Shown: positions 7,462-16,465, counted from the stretch's first letter. The stretch is 64,000 bases of DNA from Palsa-504 sp963753225 (GCA_963753225.1 CAVWBQ010000019.1:101948-165947); one strand, 5' to 3'. Program-made: numbers and translations. The notes: generated by a model not told the origin, from the sequence alone.

Positions 7462-8433
7462 ATGCTGAAGCGCTGGGCGGCTCTGCCGCGGAATACCCGA
7501 TGGTTGCTCGGCTCGATCGCCGCTGTGGTCCTGGCGCCGTTGGTCGTGTGGGCGCTGTTCGTGCCAGCGGCGGACTGGCTCGCGCACCACGACGTCGGCT
7601 CGGTTAAGGGATCGCTCCACGAGACGGCACTGGATAACGCGCGGGGCCGGCGGCTGACGCTTAGCGCTGGCCTGTTCGCCGCCGGGGCGCTGATCTTCAC
7701 CGCGCGGAACTTCACCCTGTCCCGAGAGGGGCAGGTGACCGACCGCTACACCAAGGCGATCGAGCAGCTCGGCTCAGGTCAGCTGGACGTGCGGGTTGGC
7801 GGCATTTACGCGCTGGATCGCGTGGCCCGCGACTCTGAGAGAGATCACCCGACCGTGATGGTGGTTCTCAGCGTTTTAATCTTGGAACACTCACATGAGC
7901 AGTGGCCGCCACCAGAGCACGAGAACGACCCCGCACCGGCCCGTAAAACGCGCCCCGACGTTCAAGCCGCCATCGGGGTGATCGGGCACCGGGATCCAGA
8001 GCGCGACATCCACGTCATTGACCTCACCGCAGCGACCCTCAGTTACGCGAACCTCGACGCCATGAATCTCACCAGCAGCCGAAGCAGGCATATTAACTAC
8101 GCAAAGAAGAACGAAAAGGCGTGGCTCGGTGGTGTCAACCTCAGTGACGCCACCCTCAAATGGGCGAACCTGACCGGCGTATTTCTCCAAGGCGCGAACC
8201 TCGCCCGGGCGCAACTCACCGGCACTATCCTCAGGGATGCGGACCTCACGGGCGCGTGCCTAACGGATGCTGACCTCCGGCAAGCGGACCTGACTGGAGC
8301 GATCCTGACTGGTACGGAGCTGACCGGCGCGATGGCCGGCGACGTGAAATGGCCCGGAAACGGTTCAGTTCCGGCGGGCTGGGAACTGGACCCCGGTTCG
8401 CACCGACTGGTCCAGACGAGCCTAGGGCCCTAA
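7462..8433 (+). CDS. membrane protein with pentapeptide repeats
   Basis: Two N-terminal helices (about 15-38, LLGSIAAVVLAPLVVWALF, and 66-84) precede TLSREGQVTDRYTKAIEQLG and VRVGGIYALDRVARDSERD, a conserved module of streptomycete pentapeptide-repeat proteins. Residues about 190-290 contain repeats of the A(D/N)LxX type (ANLTGVFLQGANLARAQLTG, ADLTGACLTDADLRQADLTG) that fold into a right-handed beta-helix. Function in this family is unknown; sensing, scaffolding and membrane defence roles are guesses. The 323 residues look intact. It lies next to the integrase remnant, so it is probably cargo of the integrated element. Confidence 0.85.
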   Translation: MLKRWAALPRNTRWLLGSIAAVVLAPLVVWALFVPAADWLAHHDVGSVKGSLHETALDNARGRRLTLSAGLFAAGALIFTARNFTLSREGQVTDRYTKAIEQLGSGQLDVRVGGIYALDRVARDSERDHPTVMVVLSVLILEHSHEQWPPPEHENDPAPARKTRPDVQAAIGVIGHRDPERDIHVIDLTAATLSYANLDAMNLTSSRSRHINYAKKNEKAWLGGVNLSDATLKWANLTGVFLQGANLARAQLTGTILRDADLTGACLTDADLRQADLTGAILTGTELTGAMAGDVKWPGNGSVPAGWELDPGSHRLVQTSLGP

Positions 8434-8622
8434 TCTGGCAGAGGCGAAGATTTGACGACGAGGAACCAGGCGTGGAACTCAATGCCGGTGTGGCCGCTGG
8501 CCGAGGGGATCATGCCGAGGGCCCCCGCCGGTACGCGGTTTCATGATCTGAGGCACTTCTACGCCTCAACGCTGATCGCGTCCACCCTCAACCCCAAGGT
8601 GAAACCCAGGTCAAAAACCTAG
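8434..8622 (+). pseudogene. tyrosine recombinase (phage-type integrase) C-terminal remnant
   Basis: A frame without a start codon, opening right after the pentapeptide gene stop, reads PAGTRFHDLRHFYASTLIAS from about 8524 and ends at TAG 8620-8622. HDLRH..AS.LI is the HxxR catalytic box of tyrosine integrases. The upstream box I (Arg) and the downstream H/W and Tyr boxes are absent, since after TLNPK the frame decays (VKPRSKT, stop). It points at the 3' end of rnpB, 4 bp away, as expected for an integrase beside its att site. Confidence 0.75.
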
Positions 8623-8626
8623 GGGT

Positions 8627-8658
8627 GGGTGAGCCGGCCTGTAGGCCGGGTTCTGTGC
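8627..8658 (-). repeat. rnpB-proximal attachment site copy
   Basis: The 3'-terminal 32 bases of rnpB, matching 1624-1655 with two differences. The integrase remnant ends 4 bp away. Together the two copies bound a 7.0-kb segment. Confidence 0.65.
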
Positions 8659-9013
8659 GCCCGCTTGCGCGGGGCGGCGGTCATCCATCTGGGACTGCCG
8701 TTGCCGGCAGCCTCGTGCGGTCTACCCGCGAGCATCGGGCGGGCCGCCCTCGATCGCTCGCGCAGGGAGCCGCTGGCTCCCCTCTTGACCTTGCTCCGGG
8801 TGGGGTTTACCGAGCCGCCGCAGTCACCTGCGGCGCTGGTGGTCTCTTACACCACCGTTTCACCCTTACCCCGGCTGACGCCGGGGCGGTCTGATTTCTG
8901 TGGCACTGTCCCGCGGGTCACCCCGGGTCGGCGTTACCGACCACCCTGCCCTGTGGAGCCCGGACCTTCCTCACCGGGCTTGCGCCCGGCGCGACCGCCC
9001 GGCCGACTCACCC
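8627..9013 (-). ncRNA. rnpB: RNase P RNA (bacterial class A)
   Basis: On the minus strand the segment carries class A hallmarks in order: 5' GGGTGAGTCGGC pairing with 3' GCCGGCTCACCC (P1), GAGGAAGGTCCGGGCTCCAC, a CAGGGTG...GTAACGCC block, GGGTAAGGGTGAAACGGTGG, GGTAAACCCCACCCGGAGCA and, near the end, CCAGATGGATGACCGCC and ACAGAACCCGGCCTAC. About 387 nt, a normal size. It is the catalytic RNA that trims tRNA 5' leaders. Its 3'-terminal 32 bases are duplicated at 1624-1655. Confidence 0.95.
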
Positions 9014-9017
9014 GTGC

Positions 9018-10182
9018 TCAGGATACGCCGGATGCCACCGGGCTCGCGTAGCGAACCGAACCGGCGCCGGCGAACGACGCCAGCGATTCGATCGCCGCCG
9101 CCACCGGGGGCATCCGCCATCGATCCGGCCGAACCCTCCTCGGCGAACACCCCCTCGACGACGAGCTCGCCCCGCTTGCGGTCCGTCCGCGGCACCACCC
9201 GGCCGATCAGCCGCTCCCCCGCCAGTACCGGCATCACGTAGCAGCCGAAGCGCCGCTTGTGCTTCGGCACGTACATCTCGTTGCGGTAGGCGAAATCCCA
9301 GAGCCGCTCGGTCCGGTCCCGGTCACAGATCAGGTTGTCGAACGGGGACAGCAGCGTGGTCCGCGGCCGCCACTGTTCGTCGAGCAGGCCGAGCGCGTCC
9401 CGGTGCACCCACCACTGCTCGCTGCCGCCCTCGACCCGGACCGGGCGGGCCCAGTCCATGCGCTCCAGGTCAAGCCCTGGATAGCGGCCGATGGTGAAGT
9501 GCCGCTCGACGTCTCGCGCCCGGGCGACGCCCAGGGCGCGCAGCGCGTGCCCGGCCGCCTGGGCCACGAGTTCCTCACGTGGCAGGTCCACGGCCGCCGG
9601 AAAGTCGGCCAGCCCCCACAGCCGGCGCACCCCGTCCCGGCCCGCGACCGTGATGACGCCCTGCTTCCACAGGGTGTCCAGCATCCGCTCCACGTTCCGG
9701 CCGTTGGTCCAGCCGGTCGACGTCCAGGCCATGGCGGAGCGATCCTCGATGGCGTCGCCGGGCAGCGGCCCGGCGTCCCGCAGCCGGTCCAGTACATAGC
9801 GACGGAAGTCATCGTTCGCTGCCAGCCATTCCCGCATCCGCTGGTTTTCGATGGCCCCGTACGCGCGCATCATGACGCGGTGGATCGGGTAGTCCTCGGT
9901 AAGCACTATCGAGGCGGCGTGCGCCCAGTACTCGAACAGCCAGCGCTCCCGCCACAGCAGCGTGTCCAGGTCGTCCCGGTCGAAGCCGCCGAGCCTGCTC
10001 CACAGCACCAGCAAGTGGCTGCGTGCCACCACGTTGACCGGGTCGATCTGCAGGACCCGCAGCCCGCGCAGCACCTGCCGCATCCCGTCGATGCCAGCGA
10101 GGGCCGGCGGCCCGGCCAGGTGCTGGCTGCGGACAGCCAGCCGCCGCGCCTCCCCCAGGCTCAGCATGAGGTCGTCTGCCAC
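9018..10182 (-). CDS. YcaQ-like winged-helix DNA glycosylase, C-terminus frameshifted
   Basis: This belongs to the YcaQ/AlkX family (HTH_42), enzymes that remove bases cross-linked or alkylated in DNA. Visible features are LGEARRLAVRSQHLAG at the start, the family motif LQIDPVNVVARSHLLVLWSR (residues about 44-63), LFEYWAHAASI, and a C-terminal half with LLSPFDNLICDRDRTERLWD and ERLIGRVVPRTDRKRGELVV. As written, the frame continues to 8971, inside rnpB. Shifting by one base at the G run 9106-9110 gives AIESLASFAGAGSVRYASPV, a plausible family C-terminus, and a stop at 9018-9020 just before rnpB. I take the latter as the ancestral end; the shift is a mutation or a base-call error. The core domain is complete. 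Confidence 0.85.
9020..9025 (-). promoter_or_regulatory. -10 box for rnpB
   Basis: TATCCT on the minus strand lies 6 bp before the predicted RNA 5' end at 9013, good -10 spacing. No convincing -35 is seen. The box overlaps the original stop codon of the ycaQ-like gene (9018-9020). Confidence 0.5.
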
Positions 10183-10242
10183 AGCCCCATTCTCCGAGAT
10201 CTGGGTACCGAACCGCCGACGGCCGATGGCTGCTGGTCGCCG

Positions 10243-11820
10243 TCAGCAGTTCGGGTTGGACCGGATCGGGCCGGCGAAGGCCCCGATGGTGCCTGGTCCG
10301 ACCGCGCCGTACTGGGCGTCGCCGCCGAAGGTGTTGCCGTTGCGCATGTTGCCGAACTCCCAGACGCACGCGCCGCCGACTCTGGCCTGCGTCCAGTACG
10401 GGAAGAAATGCCCGGGACCCTGCGGCGGGAGCACGCAGCCGGAGCCCGAGTTGAGGTCGCAGTTCGTGTTCAGCTCGCTCGCGCTGGTGTCCGTCATGAA
10501 CTGGACCTGGGGATATCGATGGCCGCCATTGGTGGTGGGTTGCAACTGCAGGAACGTCGACGGGAACCGGTCCGGTACCACCGAATCCGGCCAGTCCGGG
10601 TAGTACGGCGTGCCGTCAAAATCCAGATCGCCGACGGCGTCGAAGAAGACATCGCAGCCGGTCACCAGGTTCGGCGCCGCGGTCCCCCCGTGCGTGTCGC
10701 CGAACTTGAAGCACGGCGAGTCGTCCGGTTCGAGGTTGGGATCCTCCGCGCCCTTCTCGTACGGGCCATGGCAGTTCAGGAAGTAGGTGTCCGTGAAGGT
10801 GCCTTCGGTGACCACCCCGCTGCCAGTGACCGACGTGCACGGCTCGAAGTGGCCGAGCTCGAACTGGTCATTGATCATGTAGGGCCCGATGCCCCACGGA
10901 ATGATGTTCTGCGCCCGCGCGGACGAATATTCCGGCTGGAAGTTGAACGGCGTGCCGGAGCAGTCAGCCGGGCTGGTGTTCATGAAGCCGTTGGCCGGCG
11001 AAGCGATCATGAAACCGCTCTGCCCGGTCGTGAGATCGGTTTCCTTCGCTTCGAGCGCACGGCCACCCGGGATCTTCGCGTTGAACATGCTCAGCTTGAT
11101 CGCGTCGCCCGGGTTCATCAGCAGGGTGCGCGCGTTCGGCGTGACCGAGGTGAGATCGCTCAGCTGCGGGCTGGGTGGCCCAGCGGGCACGCCGTTGGTC
11201 TGGATAAAGGCGAAGTTAGCGGGTTCTGTGCAGTCCGGGTTGCAGGTTCCGTCGGCGGCGCACTCCAGGCTGTCGATGGTCAGGGCCGAGCACCAGTGCG
11301 TGTTGTCGCAGCTGATGCTGTCGGCGAAGGGGGCGAAGCCGGGCGGGTAGAACTGCAGCTCCACGAACGCCGCGCCCGCGCCCGGATAGGTGCCGTTCGG
11401 CGCGTTGGCGTCGGATTCGGGCGTGCACGGCAGCATCGGCGTGGACTGCGGATCGCAGACCGTGGTCGAGGTCCAGGGGGCGACGGTCAGCTCGAACGTG
11501 TGCGTCACGTCGCGCCCGGGATGGCGCACGGTCGGCAACGCCAGCGGCTCGACCGGAAGGCGTTCGGTCATCGAGTAGTTGCTGCCCGAACCTGGCTGGT
11601 TGGAGAGGAAGCGGACGGACGGCTCGTCGTGCCCGATGTATTGGCCGTTGTCCTCGAACCGCCCCTCGTCGGTCCCTCGCGGGTCGGTGCACTGCAGGGC
11701 GCGCTTGACCGGCTTCTGGATCGGGCTCAGGCCGTTGCAGTCAAGCCCGCCGATCTTGTTCGGGCGGACGCCGGCATTCGCCGCGGGCGCGGCCTTGGCT
11801 GTGGCGCGGACCCGCACGGA
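10243..11820 (-). pseudogene. actinobacterial secreted protein, signal peptide lost
   Basis: From about PNKIGGLDCNGLSPIQKPVK to the C-terminal GNTFGGDAQYGAVGPGTIGA the product looks like a widespread cysteine-rich exported actinobacterial protein of unknown function. It has ADNGQYIGHDEPSV-like and YPPGFAPFADSISCDNTHWC motifs and many GDxxDFDGTPYYPDWP-type stretches. The protein should open with a signal peptide. Instead the frame upstream of about 11820 is only the antisense of a different gene. About 500 of the usual residues remain, so most of the mature protein is intact but export is probably lost. Role unknown. Confidence 0.7.
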
Positions 11821-12994
11821 GGAACAACGGCCCGCGGGAGCGGATCGGGTCGCCGGGGCGCTAACCGAGGCCGTTCGGCCGCTGGGCGGGGCGGGCGCGC
11901 CGGTCGAACTCTCGCTGACCGGAGGCAAGGATTCCAGGCTCGTCGCCGCCGCCCTGGCTGCGGCGCGGGTGCCGTTCCGCGCCCGCACCCACGGCTTCGC
12001 CGGCCATCCCGACGTGGTCGTGGCGGGCCTGATCGCCGACAGGCTCGGGGTGGAGCACACCGTCACCCAGCCGAGGCCGCCGGGGACGCCGGACGAGGCT
12101 GACGTCCTCGGCCGGCTCCGCGCGGCCGTGCTCGTGTCCGACGGGATGCTGTCCGCGTTCGAGAACGTGGGCCGGCCGGACCCGCAGGCGGCCGATCGGC
12201 CGGCCGAGGCGGGCGGCCATGGCGGCGAGCTACTGCGGGGCGGCTACGCGCAGGCCGCGTGGCGCACCCCGGCCGCCGCGGGCACCCCGGCCGCCCCGGC
12301 CGCCGCGGGCGTCGCGGGCGTCGCGGCGGCGCCCCTGAGCGCCGCGGCCGCCGCCGAACTCTTCCGCCGGATGACCACGCGCCGCCTGAGCCTGCTCCGC
12401 CCGGGCCCGGCGCGAGCGTACCTGGCCAGCCTAGCGTGGCCGGCCGCGACGCTGGCCAGGGGGCCGCTGGCCGCGCTCGATGACTTCTACCTGGTGAACC
12501 GGGCAGGCCGGTGGTCGGCCGCCGCCCGGCAGGCGTACCTGCTGCGGTCACGGCTGATCCAGCCGCTGTTCGCGGACCGCGTGGTACGGGCCGCGCGGGC
12601 GGTCCCGCTCCGCTACCGGATGAGCGACCGGCTGCACCGCGACGTGCTCGGCGTGCTCTGCCCCGAGCTACTGAGCCTGCCGCTGGCGTGCACGCCCTGG
12701 CATGGCGAGCCGCTCACCGTGGCGACCGTGCTGACCGCTCCGCCGGGGGCTGCCGCCGCCGACTGGCGGCTGGATTACCGCGACGCCGTGGCCGGGTTCC
12801 TGCGCGGCTACGTCCTGGACCACGGCGAGGCGAGCCCGGTGTTCGGCGTCGTCCGCCGCAGCGCCGCCGAGCGCCTGCTCCGCGCGCCGCAGGCCGACCG
12901 GCACGGGGCCTGGGCGCTGGCCACCCTGACCGCCCTGCTGTCCGGTGACTGGCTCAACGCCCGCGAGCCGGCCAGCCAGGCGCTGCTCAGATAG
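11801..12994 (+). pseudogene. asparagine-synthase-like protein, N-terminal glutaminase domain missing
   Basis: The reading frame has the PP-loop of the asparagine synthase C-terminal domain (LSLTGGKDSRLVAAALAAAR), which activates a carboxylate with ATP. A substrate pocket region follows (RTHGFAGHPDVVVAGLIADR; LFADRVVRAARAVPLRYRMS). The usual N-terminal class II glutaminase half with Cys1 is absent: upstream codons are antisense to the secreted-protein gene. A GTG at 11801 could start a 397-residue stand-alone version. A low-complexity Ala/Pro/Gly run (about 154-175) is encoded by GCC/GGC repeats. Its ABC permease neighbour suggests an original cell-surface polymer or natural-product context. 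Truncation is my preferred reading. Confidence 0.6.
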
Positions 12995-13001
12995 GCGCTG
13001 C

Positions 13002-14036
13002 TCAGCCGCGGCCGTATCTAGTCTCGGCCTGCCAGAAGTACAGCACGCCCGCGACGAGGGTGACGACCGCCCAGCCGGCCCCGGCCAGCCACAGCTCACT
13101 GGTGGCGAAGTCGGGATGGCAATAGGCCTGCAGCGACGGAGTCTTCTTCACGGCGAAGATCGCGCACCGCGCCGCGTTGTACGGCTTGGCGCCCGGCGCG
13201 TCGGCCCGGAAGGTGGCCATGATGGCGTACCTGGTCAGCGAGATGTACACCGCCGCCGGATTGAAGGACAGCACGTTCTTGGCCCACTCCGGCAGAGCGG
13301 CGGGCAGCGAGGCGATGCTGTACATGACCCCGCAGAAATACCGCCAGACCCGCAGCAGGAACGGGACCAGCTGGCTGATGTCCTGTGCTCCCGCGCCGAA
13401 CCTGGCCATGATCAGCGCGGCACCCACGTTGAAGGTGGCCTGCATCAGCAGGGCCGGGAGCAGCAGCAGCCAGTACCAGGTGAGCGGCTCGCCGGTGCCC
13501 AGCACGATGGCGAACAGCACCGCCATGGACAGCAGCAGCTGCTGGAACTCCACCAGCACGTACGCGAGCGGCAGGCAGGCGTGCGGGAAATGCAGCGCGC
13601 GTATCAGCGTCATATTCGCCCGCATCACCGTTGAGCCGACCACGATCGACCGCTCGGTGAAGGCGAATATGAAAACCCCGGTGACCAAATAGGCGGTGTA
13701 ATTGCTGATGCCCCGGTTGGCCTTGAAAAGGATCCCGAAGATCAAGTAATACACGGCCGAGTTGAGCAGTGGGGTCAGCACCTGCCAGAGCTGGCCGAGC
13801 CGGGCCTCGGTGTACATCGACACGTTGCGCGCCGTGGCGTAGGCGACGATGAAGTGCCGCCGCTGCCACACCCTGGCCAGGTAAGATACCAGCCCAGGCC
13901 GGGCGGAACTCGGCCGCAGGCCGTACCGCGCGGCCAGCCCGGCCAGCGACTCCCCGGCCGCCGGCTCGTCGTCGGCCACCTCCGCCAGCTCGTCCCGCAA
14001 GCCGCCCGGAGCAATCAGCCGCCCGCGGTTTCCCAT
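13002..14036 (-). CDS. ABC-2 type permease, polysaccharide-export (Wzm/TagG-like)
   Basis: The 344-residue protein is chosen to start at ATG 14034-14036 (MGNRGRLIAPGGLRDELAEV). An N-terminal cytoplasmic segment ends with YLARVWQRRHFIVAYATARN, typical of TagG/Wzm permeases. Six hydrophobic segments follow (LLNSAVYYLIFGILFK; YLVTGVFIFAFTERSI; YVLVEFQQLLLSMAVLFAIV; LLLLPALLMQATFNVGAALI; a segment near YFCGVMYSIASLP; WLAGAGWAVVTLVAGVLYFW). This class exports lipid-linked polysaccharides with a partner ATPase. No ATPase gene is adjacent: an IS701 copy occupies the upstream side, so the partner may have been displaced. The 14037-14197 leader shows nothing else that I can support. Confidence 0.85.
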   Translation of the reverse strand: MGNRGRLIAPGGLRDELAEVADDEPAAGESLAGLAARYGLRPSSARPGLVSYLARVWQRRHFIVAYATARNVSMYTEARLGQLWQVLTPLLNSAVYYLIFGILFKANRGISNYTAYLVTGVFIFAFTERSIVVGSTVMRANMTLIRALHFPHACLPLAYVLVEFQQLLLSMAVLFAIVLGTGEPLTWYWLLLLPALLMQATFNVGAALIMARFGAGAQDISQLVPFLLRVWRYFCGVMYSIASLPAALPEWAKNVLSFNPAAVYISLTRYAIMATFRADAPGAKPYNAARCAIFAVKKTPSLQAYCHPDFATSELWLAGAGWAVVTLVAGVLYFWQAETRYGRG

Positions 14037-14197
14037 GGCTGTGGAGTTTATGAAAACGACGGCGGCCAGCGCGGAAATCCGAGGCCCGCGGCAAATCATT
14101 CGCCCGGAATTTGATATCCAGTAACCCACCGTACCCATGACCATCTTATTCGGGCCGAACGGCCGTGGTTTACCGGACTCCATAGCGCCAGGCGCGC

Positions 14198-15731
14198 CCG
14201 GTACAGCAGCCGTACTTCCGGTTGTGACCTGCGGCTGAGCGTGCCGGGCTAGCGGTTTGGCCGGACATGGGGCAGCCGCTTCGTGATCATGTGCTTGTGA
14301 GGACAACAAAATCAGAAGCGGCTGCGGCTGCCAGCATAGGCGTCCGGACGGCGGGGCGGGAACGGGACGAGCTGCTGGGGGCGCTGCGCTCGTGCTTCGC
14401 GCGGGGCGAGGTGTTCACGCAGGCCGGGAAGTACGTGAACGCGCTGATGAGCGACCTGAAGGACCGGAACGGGTGGGCGATCGCGAAGTTCGTCGGGGAC
14501 AGGACGCCGGATAAGACGCAGCGCCTGCTCAGCCGCGCGGTCTGGGACACGGCTGCGGCGATGAGCGTCGTGCGGAGGTTCGCGGCGTCCGGGCTGGAGT
14601 CAGCAGCGCGGAAGCAGGGCCGGCGGAAGGGCCGGCTGACGGTGCTGGCCCTGGATGAGACGGGGCAGGAGAAGAAAGGCGAATGCACGGCCGGCGTCAA
14701 GCGCCAGCACATGGGGTGCGCGGACGGCGTGGCGAACGGGATTAACACGGTGCACGCGTCGCTGGTGCGGGAGGACACCGGGCACGCGCTGGTCGGGTTC
14801 CGGCAGTGGATCCCCGAAGAGCACGTCACGGATCCCGTGAGGTCCCTGCGCGCCGGACTGCCGCTTGACCTGCGGTTCCGCACGAAGGGTGAGCTGGCGA
14901 TCGAGATCTGCCAGGAGGTCGCCGCCGACGGCGTCACGCCCGATTTCACCTGCGGGGACGAGGTCTACGGCGCCTGCACGAAGCTGCGGGAGCACCTGGA
15001 GCAGGAAGAACAGGCGTACGTGCTGCGGGTACCGAAGAACTTCCGGTTCACCATGCACAGCGGCACCGTCCTGACCTGCGAAGAAGCAGTAACCAAACTG
15101 CTGAAGTCCCCGCGCCGCTGGGAAGTCCGCTCCGCCGGCAAGGGATCGAAGGGCAGCCGCTGGTACGCCTGGGCCTGGATCGGCACCGCCTCCGGCACGC
15201 ACTCGGTGCTCGTGCGCCGCCACCTGAAGACCGGTGAGCTGGCCTTTCACTACTGCTACGTGCCGGAAGGGCAGCCGTGCAGCAAGGCGCGGCTGATCAG
15301 GGCCGCAGGGCTGAGGTGGCCGGCCGAGGAAGGATTCGAGTTCGGGAAGGACCAGTTCGGGCTGGACGAGTCCCAGGTCAGGCTCTACACCGCGATCGCC
15401 AGGCACACCGTCCTGACCTGCGCCGCCCTCGCGATCTGCGCCGTCACCGCCGCTCTGCTCCGCGACGAGACCGACACGCAGGCACCGCCGCCGACCCGCC
15501 CGGACCAGCTGCCGCCCGCCGACCCCGGCCTCATCCCGCTCACCGTCCCGCAAGTCAGGCGGCTGCTCGCCGCCGCGACCGCACCGTCATGGCCACCGGA
15601 ACACGAGGACCAATGGGACACCTGGACCCGCCACCACCAGGCCCGCTCCCGCTGGTTCCACAAACGCGCAAGACTCGCCCGCAACACCGAGATCTCCCAG
15701 GCCAGCTAACGAAGTACGGCTGCCGTACCGG
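14198..15731 (+). mobile_element. complete IS701-family insertion sequence
   Basis: Inverted repeats CCGGTACAGCAGCCGTACTTC (14198-14218, written here in two parts: CCGGTACAGCAGCC + GTACTTC) and the reverse complement at 15711-15731 agree at 20 of 21 positions. They bound a single transposase gene. Size about 1.53 kb fits the family. Flanking bases show no obvious target duplication. It separates the permease gene from the DUF1036 pair. Confidence 0.8.
14267..15709 (+). CDS. IS701-family transposase
   Basis: This 480-residue DDE transposase appears intact. The catalytic motifs can be read: first Asp in VLALDETGQEKKGECTAGVK (about residue 130), second Asp in TPDFTCGDEVYGACT (about 228), and the glutamate region in RWPAEEGFEFGKDQFGLDE (about 355). 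Length and the LDETGxxKKG...GV.RQ signature match IS701 transposases of actinobacteria. The ATG at 14267 lies 48 bp inside the left inverted repeat. The enzyme cuts and pastes the element. Confidence 0.9.
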   Translation: MGQPLRDHVLVRTTKSEAAAAASIGVRTAGRERDELLGALRSCFARGEVFTQAGKYVNALMSDLKDRNGWAIAKFVGDRTPDKTQRLLSRAVWDTAAAMSVVRRFAASGLESAARKQGRRKGRLTVLALDETGQEKKGECTAGVKRQHMGCADGVANGINTVHASLVREDTGHALVGFRQWIPEEHVTDPVRSLRAGLPLDLRFRTKGELAIEICQEVAADGVTPDFTCGDEVYGACTKLREHLEQEEQAYVLRVPKNFRFTMHSGTVLTCEEAVTKLLKSPRRWEVRSAGKGSKGSRWYAWAWIGTASGTHSVLVRRHLKTGELAFHYCYVPEGQPCSKARLIRAAGLRWPAEEGFEFGKDQFGLDESQVRLYTAIARHTVLTCAALAICAVTAALLRDETDTQAPPPTRPDQLPPADPGLIPLTVPQVRRLLAAATAPSWPPEHEDQWDTWTRHHQARSRWFHKRARLARNTEISQAS

Positions 15732-15766
15732 CCGCGGTGCCGCCGCACCGCGACCCGGCCTAGCGG

Positions 15767-16117
15767 TCAGATTGTGAGATTGACGGTGTAGCTGAACGAG
15801 GTGACCGGAATCTCGACCTTGCGCATGGACACCACCTCGCTGGCGGTGCTGCCGGTGTTCCAGCACCACTCGAAGGCGTCGTTCGGCACCTGCGTGCCGA
15901 ACTCTCCCGACCACTGGTGCCCGGAATTGTCGTGCGCGAAATAGAAGTACTTGGCCCCGTTGCTCAGGCCGCCGTGTGCCGTCACGTTGCCGCCGGGATT
16001 TACCTGCCACCACCCTTGCTTCATCCAGGCGTCACCGCCAGAGCCGCAGCTCGAGTCGTTGAACGCGATAACCACCCAGATCGGCCCGGGCGTGCTGTTG
16101 CTGAACGACAGGCTCAC
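15767..16117 (-). CDS. DUF1036-like small protein, coupled to upstream gene
   Basis: The start is GTG at 16115-16117, because it overlaps the stop of the preceding gene (GTGA) and begins exactly at the conserved domain: SLSFSNSTPGPIWVVIAFND. The remaining 117 residues (GDAWMKQGWWQVNPGGNVT; GAKYFYFAHDNSGHQWSG) look like DUF1036 proteins, small beta-rich proteins of unknown function often rich in Trp and Cys. No signal peptide is present. A longer frame back to 16303 exists but is Arg-rich antisense-like sequence. The IS701 right end lies only 36 bp beyond its stop. Confidence 0.65.
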   Translation of the reverse strand: MSLSFSNSTPGPIWVVIAFNDSSCGSGGDAWMKQGWWQVNPGGNVTAHGGLSNGAKYFYFAHDNSGHQWSGEFGTQVPNDAFEWCWNTGSTASEVVSMRKVEIPVTSFSYTVNLTI

Positions 16118-16329
16118 GGGGTCACCCCCGCGTTCGCCGCGGGCCCGCGAGGCGGATCCGCCGGCAGTCCGGGGTTCTTGTCGTCGGCTGCGGGCGCGAC
16201 GCCCGGGCGGTGGTCGGCGCCGCTTGCCGCGGCACCCCTGCTGACCCGGGGTGCCACGGTCCCCCCCTGGACGCCTTTCTCGGCCGCCTCTTCGTCGGTC
16301 CATTCCCGCACGAGCTCAGAATCCGTCAT
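16114..16329 (-). CDS. 71-residue acidic leader protein coupled to DUF1036
   Basis: The ATG at 16327-16329 is preceded by a strong purine-rich ribosome site (GGGGGGGAGC). It opens MTDSELVREWTDEEAAEKGV and ends in a Pro/Ala/Gly-rich disordered tail. Its TGA overlaps the GTG of the DUF1036-like gene. I do not recognise a family. The arrangement suggests co-expression of two proteins acting together or co-regulation by coupling. Alternatively only one of them is real. Confidence 0.5.
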   Translation of the reverse strand: MTDSELVREWTDEEAAEKGVQGGTVAPRVSRGAAASGADHRPGVAPAADDKNPGLPADPPRGPAANAGVTP

Positions 16330-16465
16330 AAGGGCTCCCCCCCTTGTCCGGGCGATATCAGATCGCTCGATGTTACGCCGGTGAAATCAGCCTAAACTCG
16401 CGCATTGACGCTGGCTAGGGGGTTTTGAAACGGCGGTTTACGCGTGGTGCTGAGTGTTTCAGGAG

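Noticed and set aside
9259..12102. A 947-codon plus-strand frame
   Set aside because: It runs antisense through the ycaQ-like gene and the secreted protein and has no domain of its own; a GC-rich antisense artefact.
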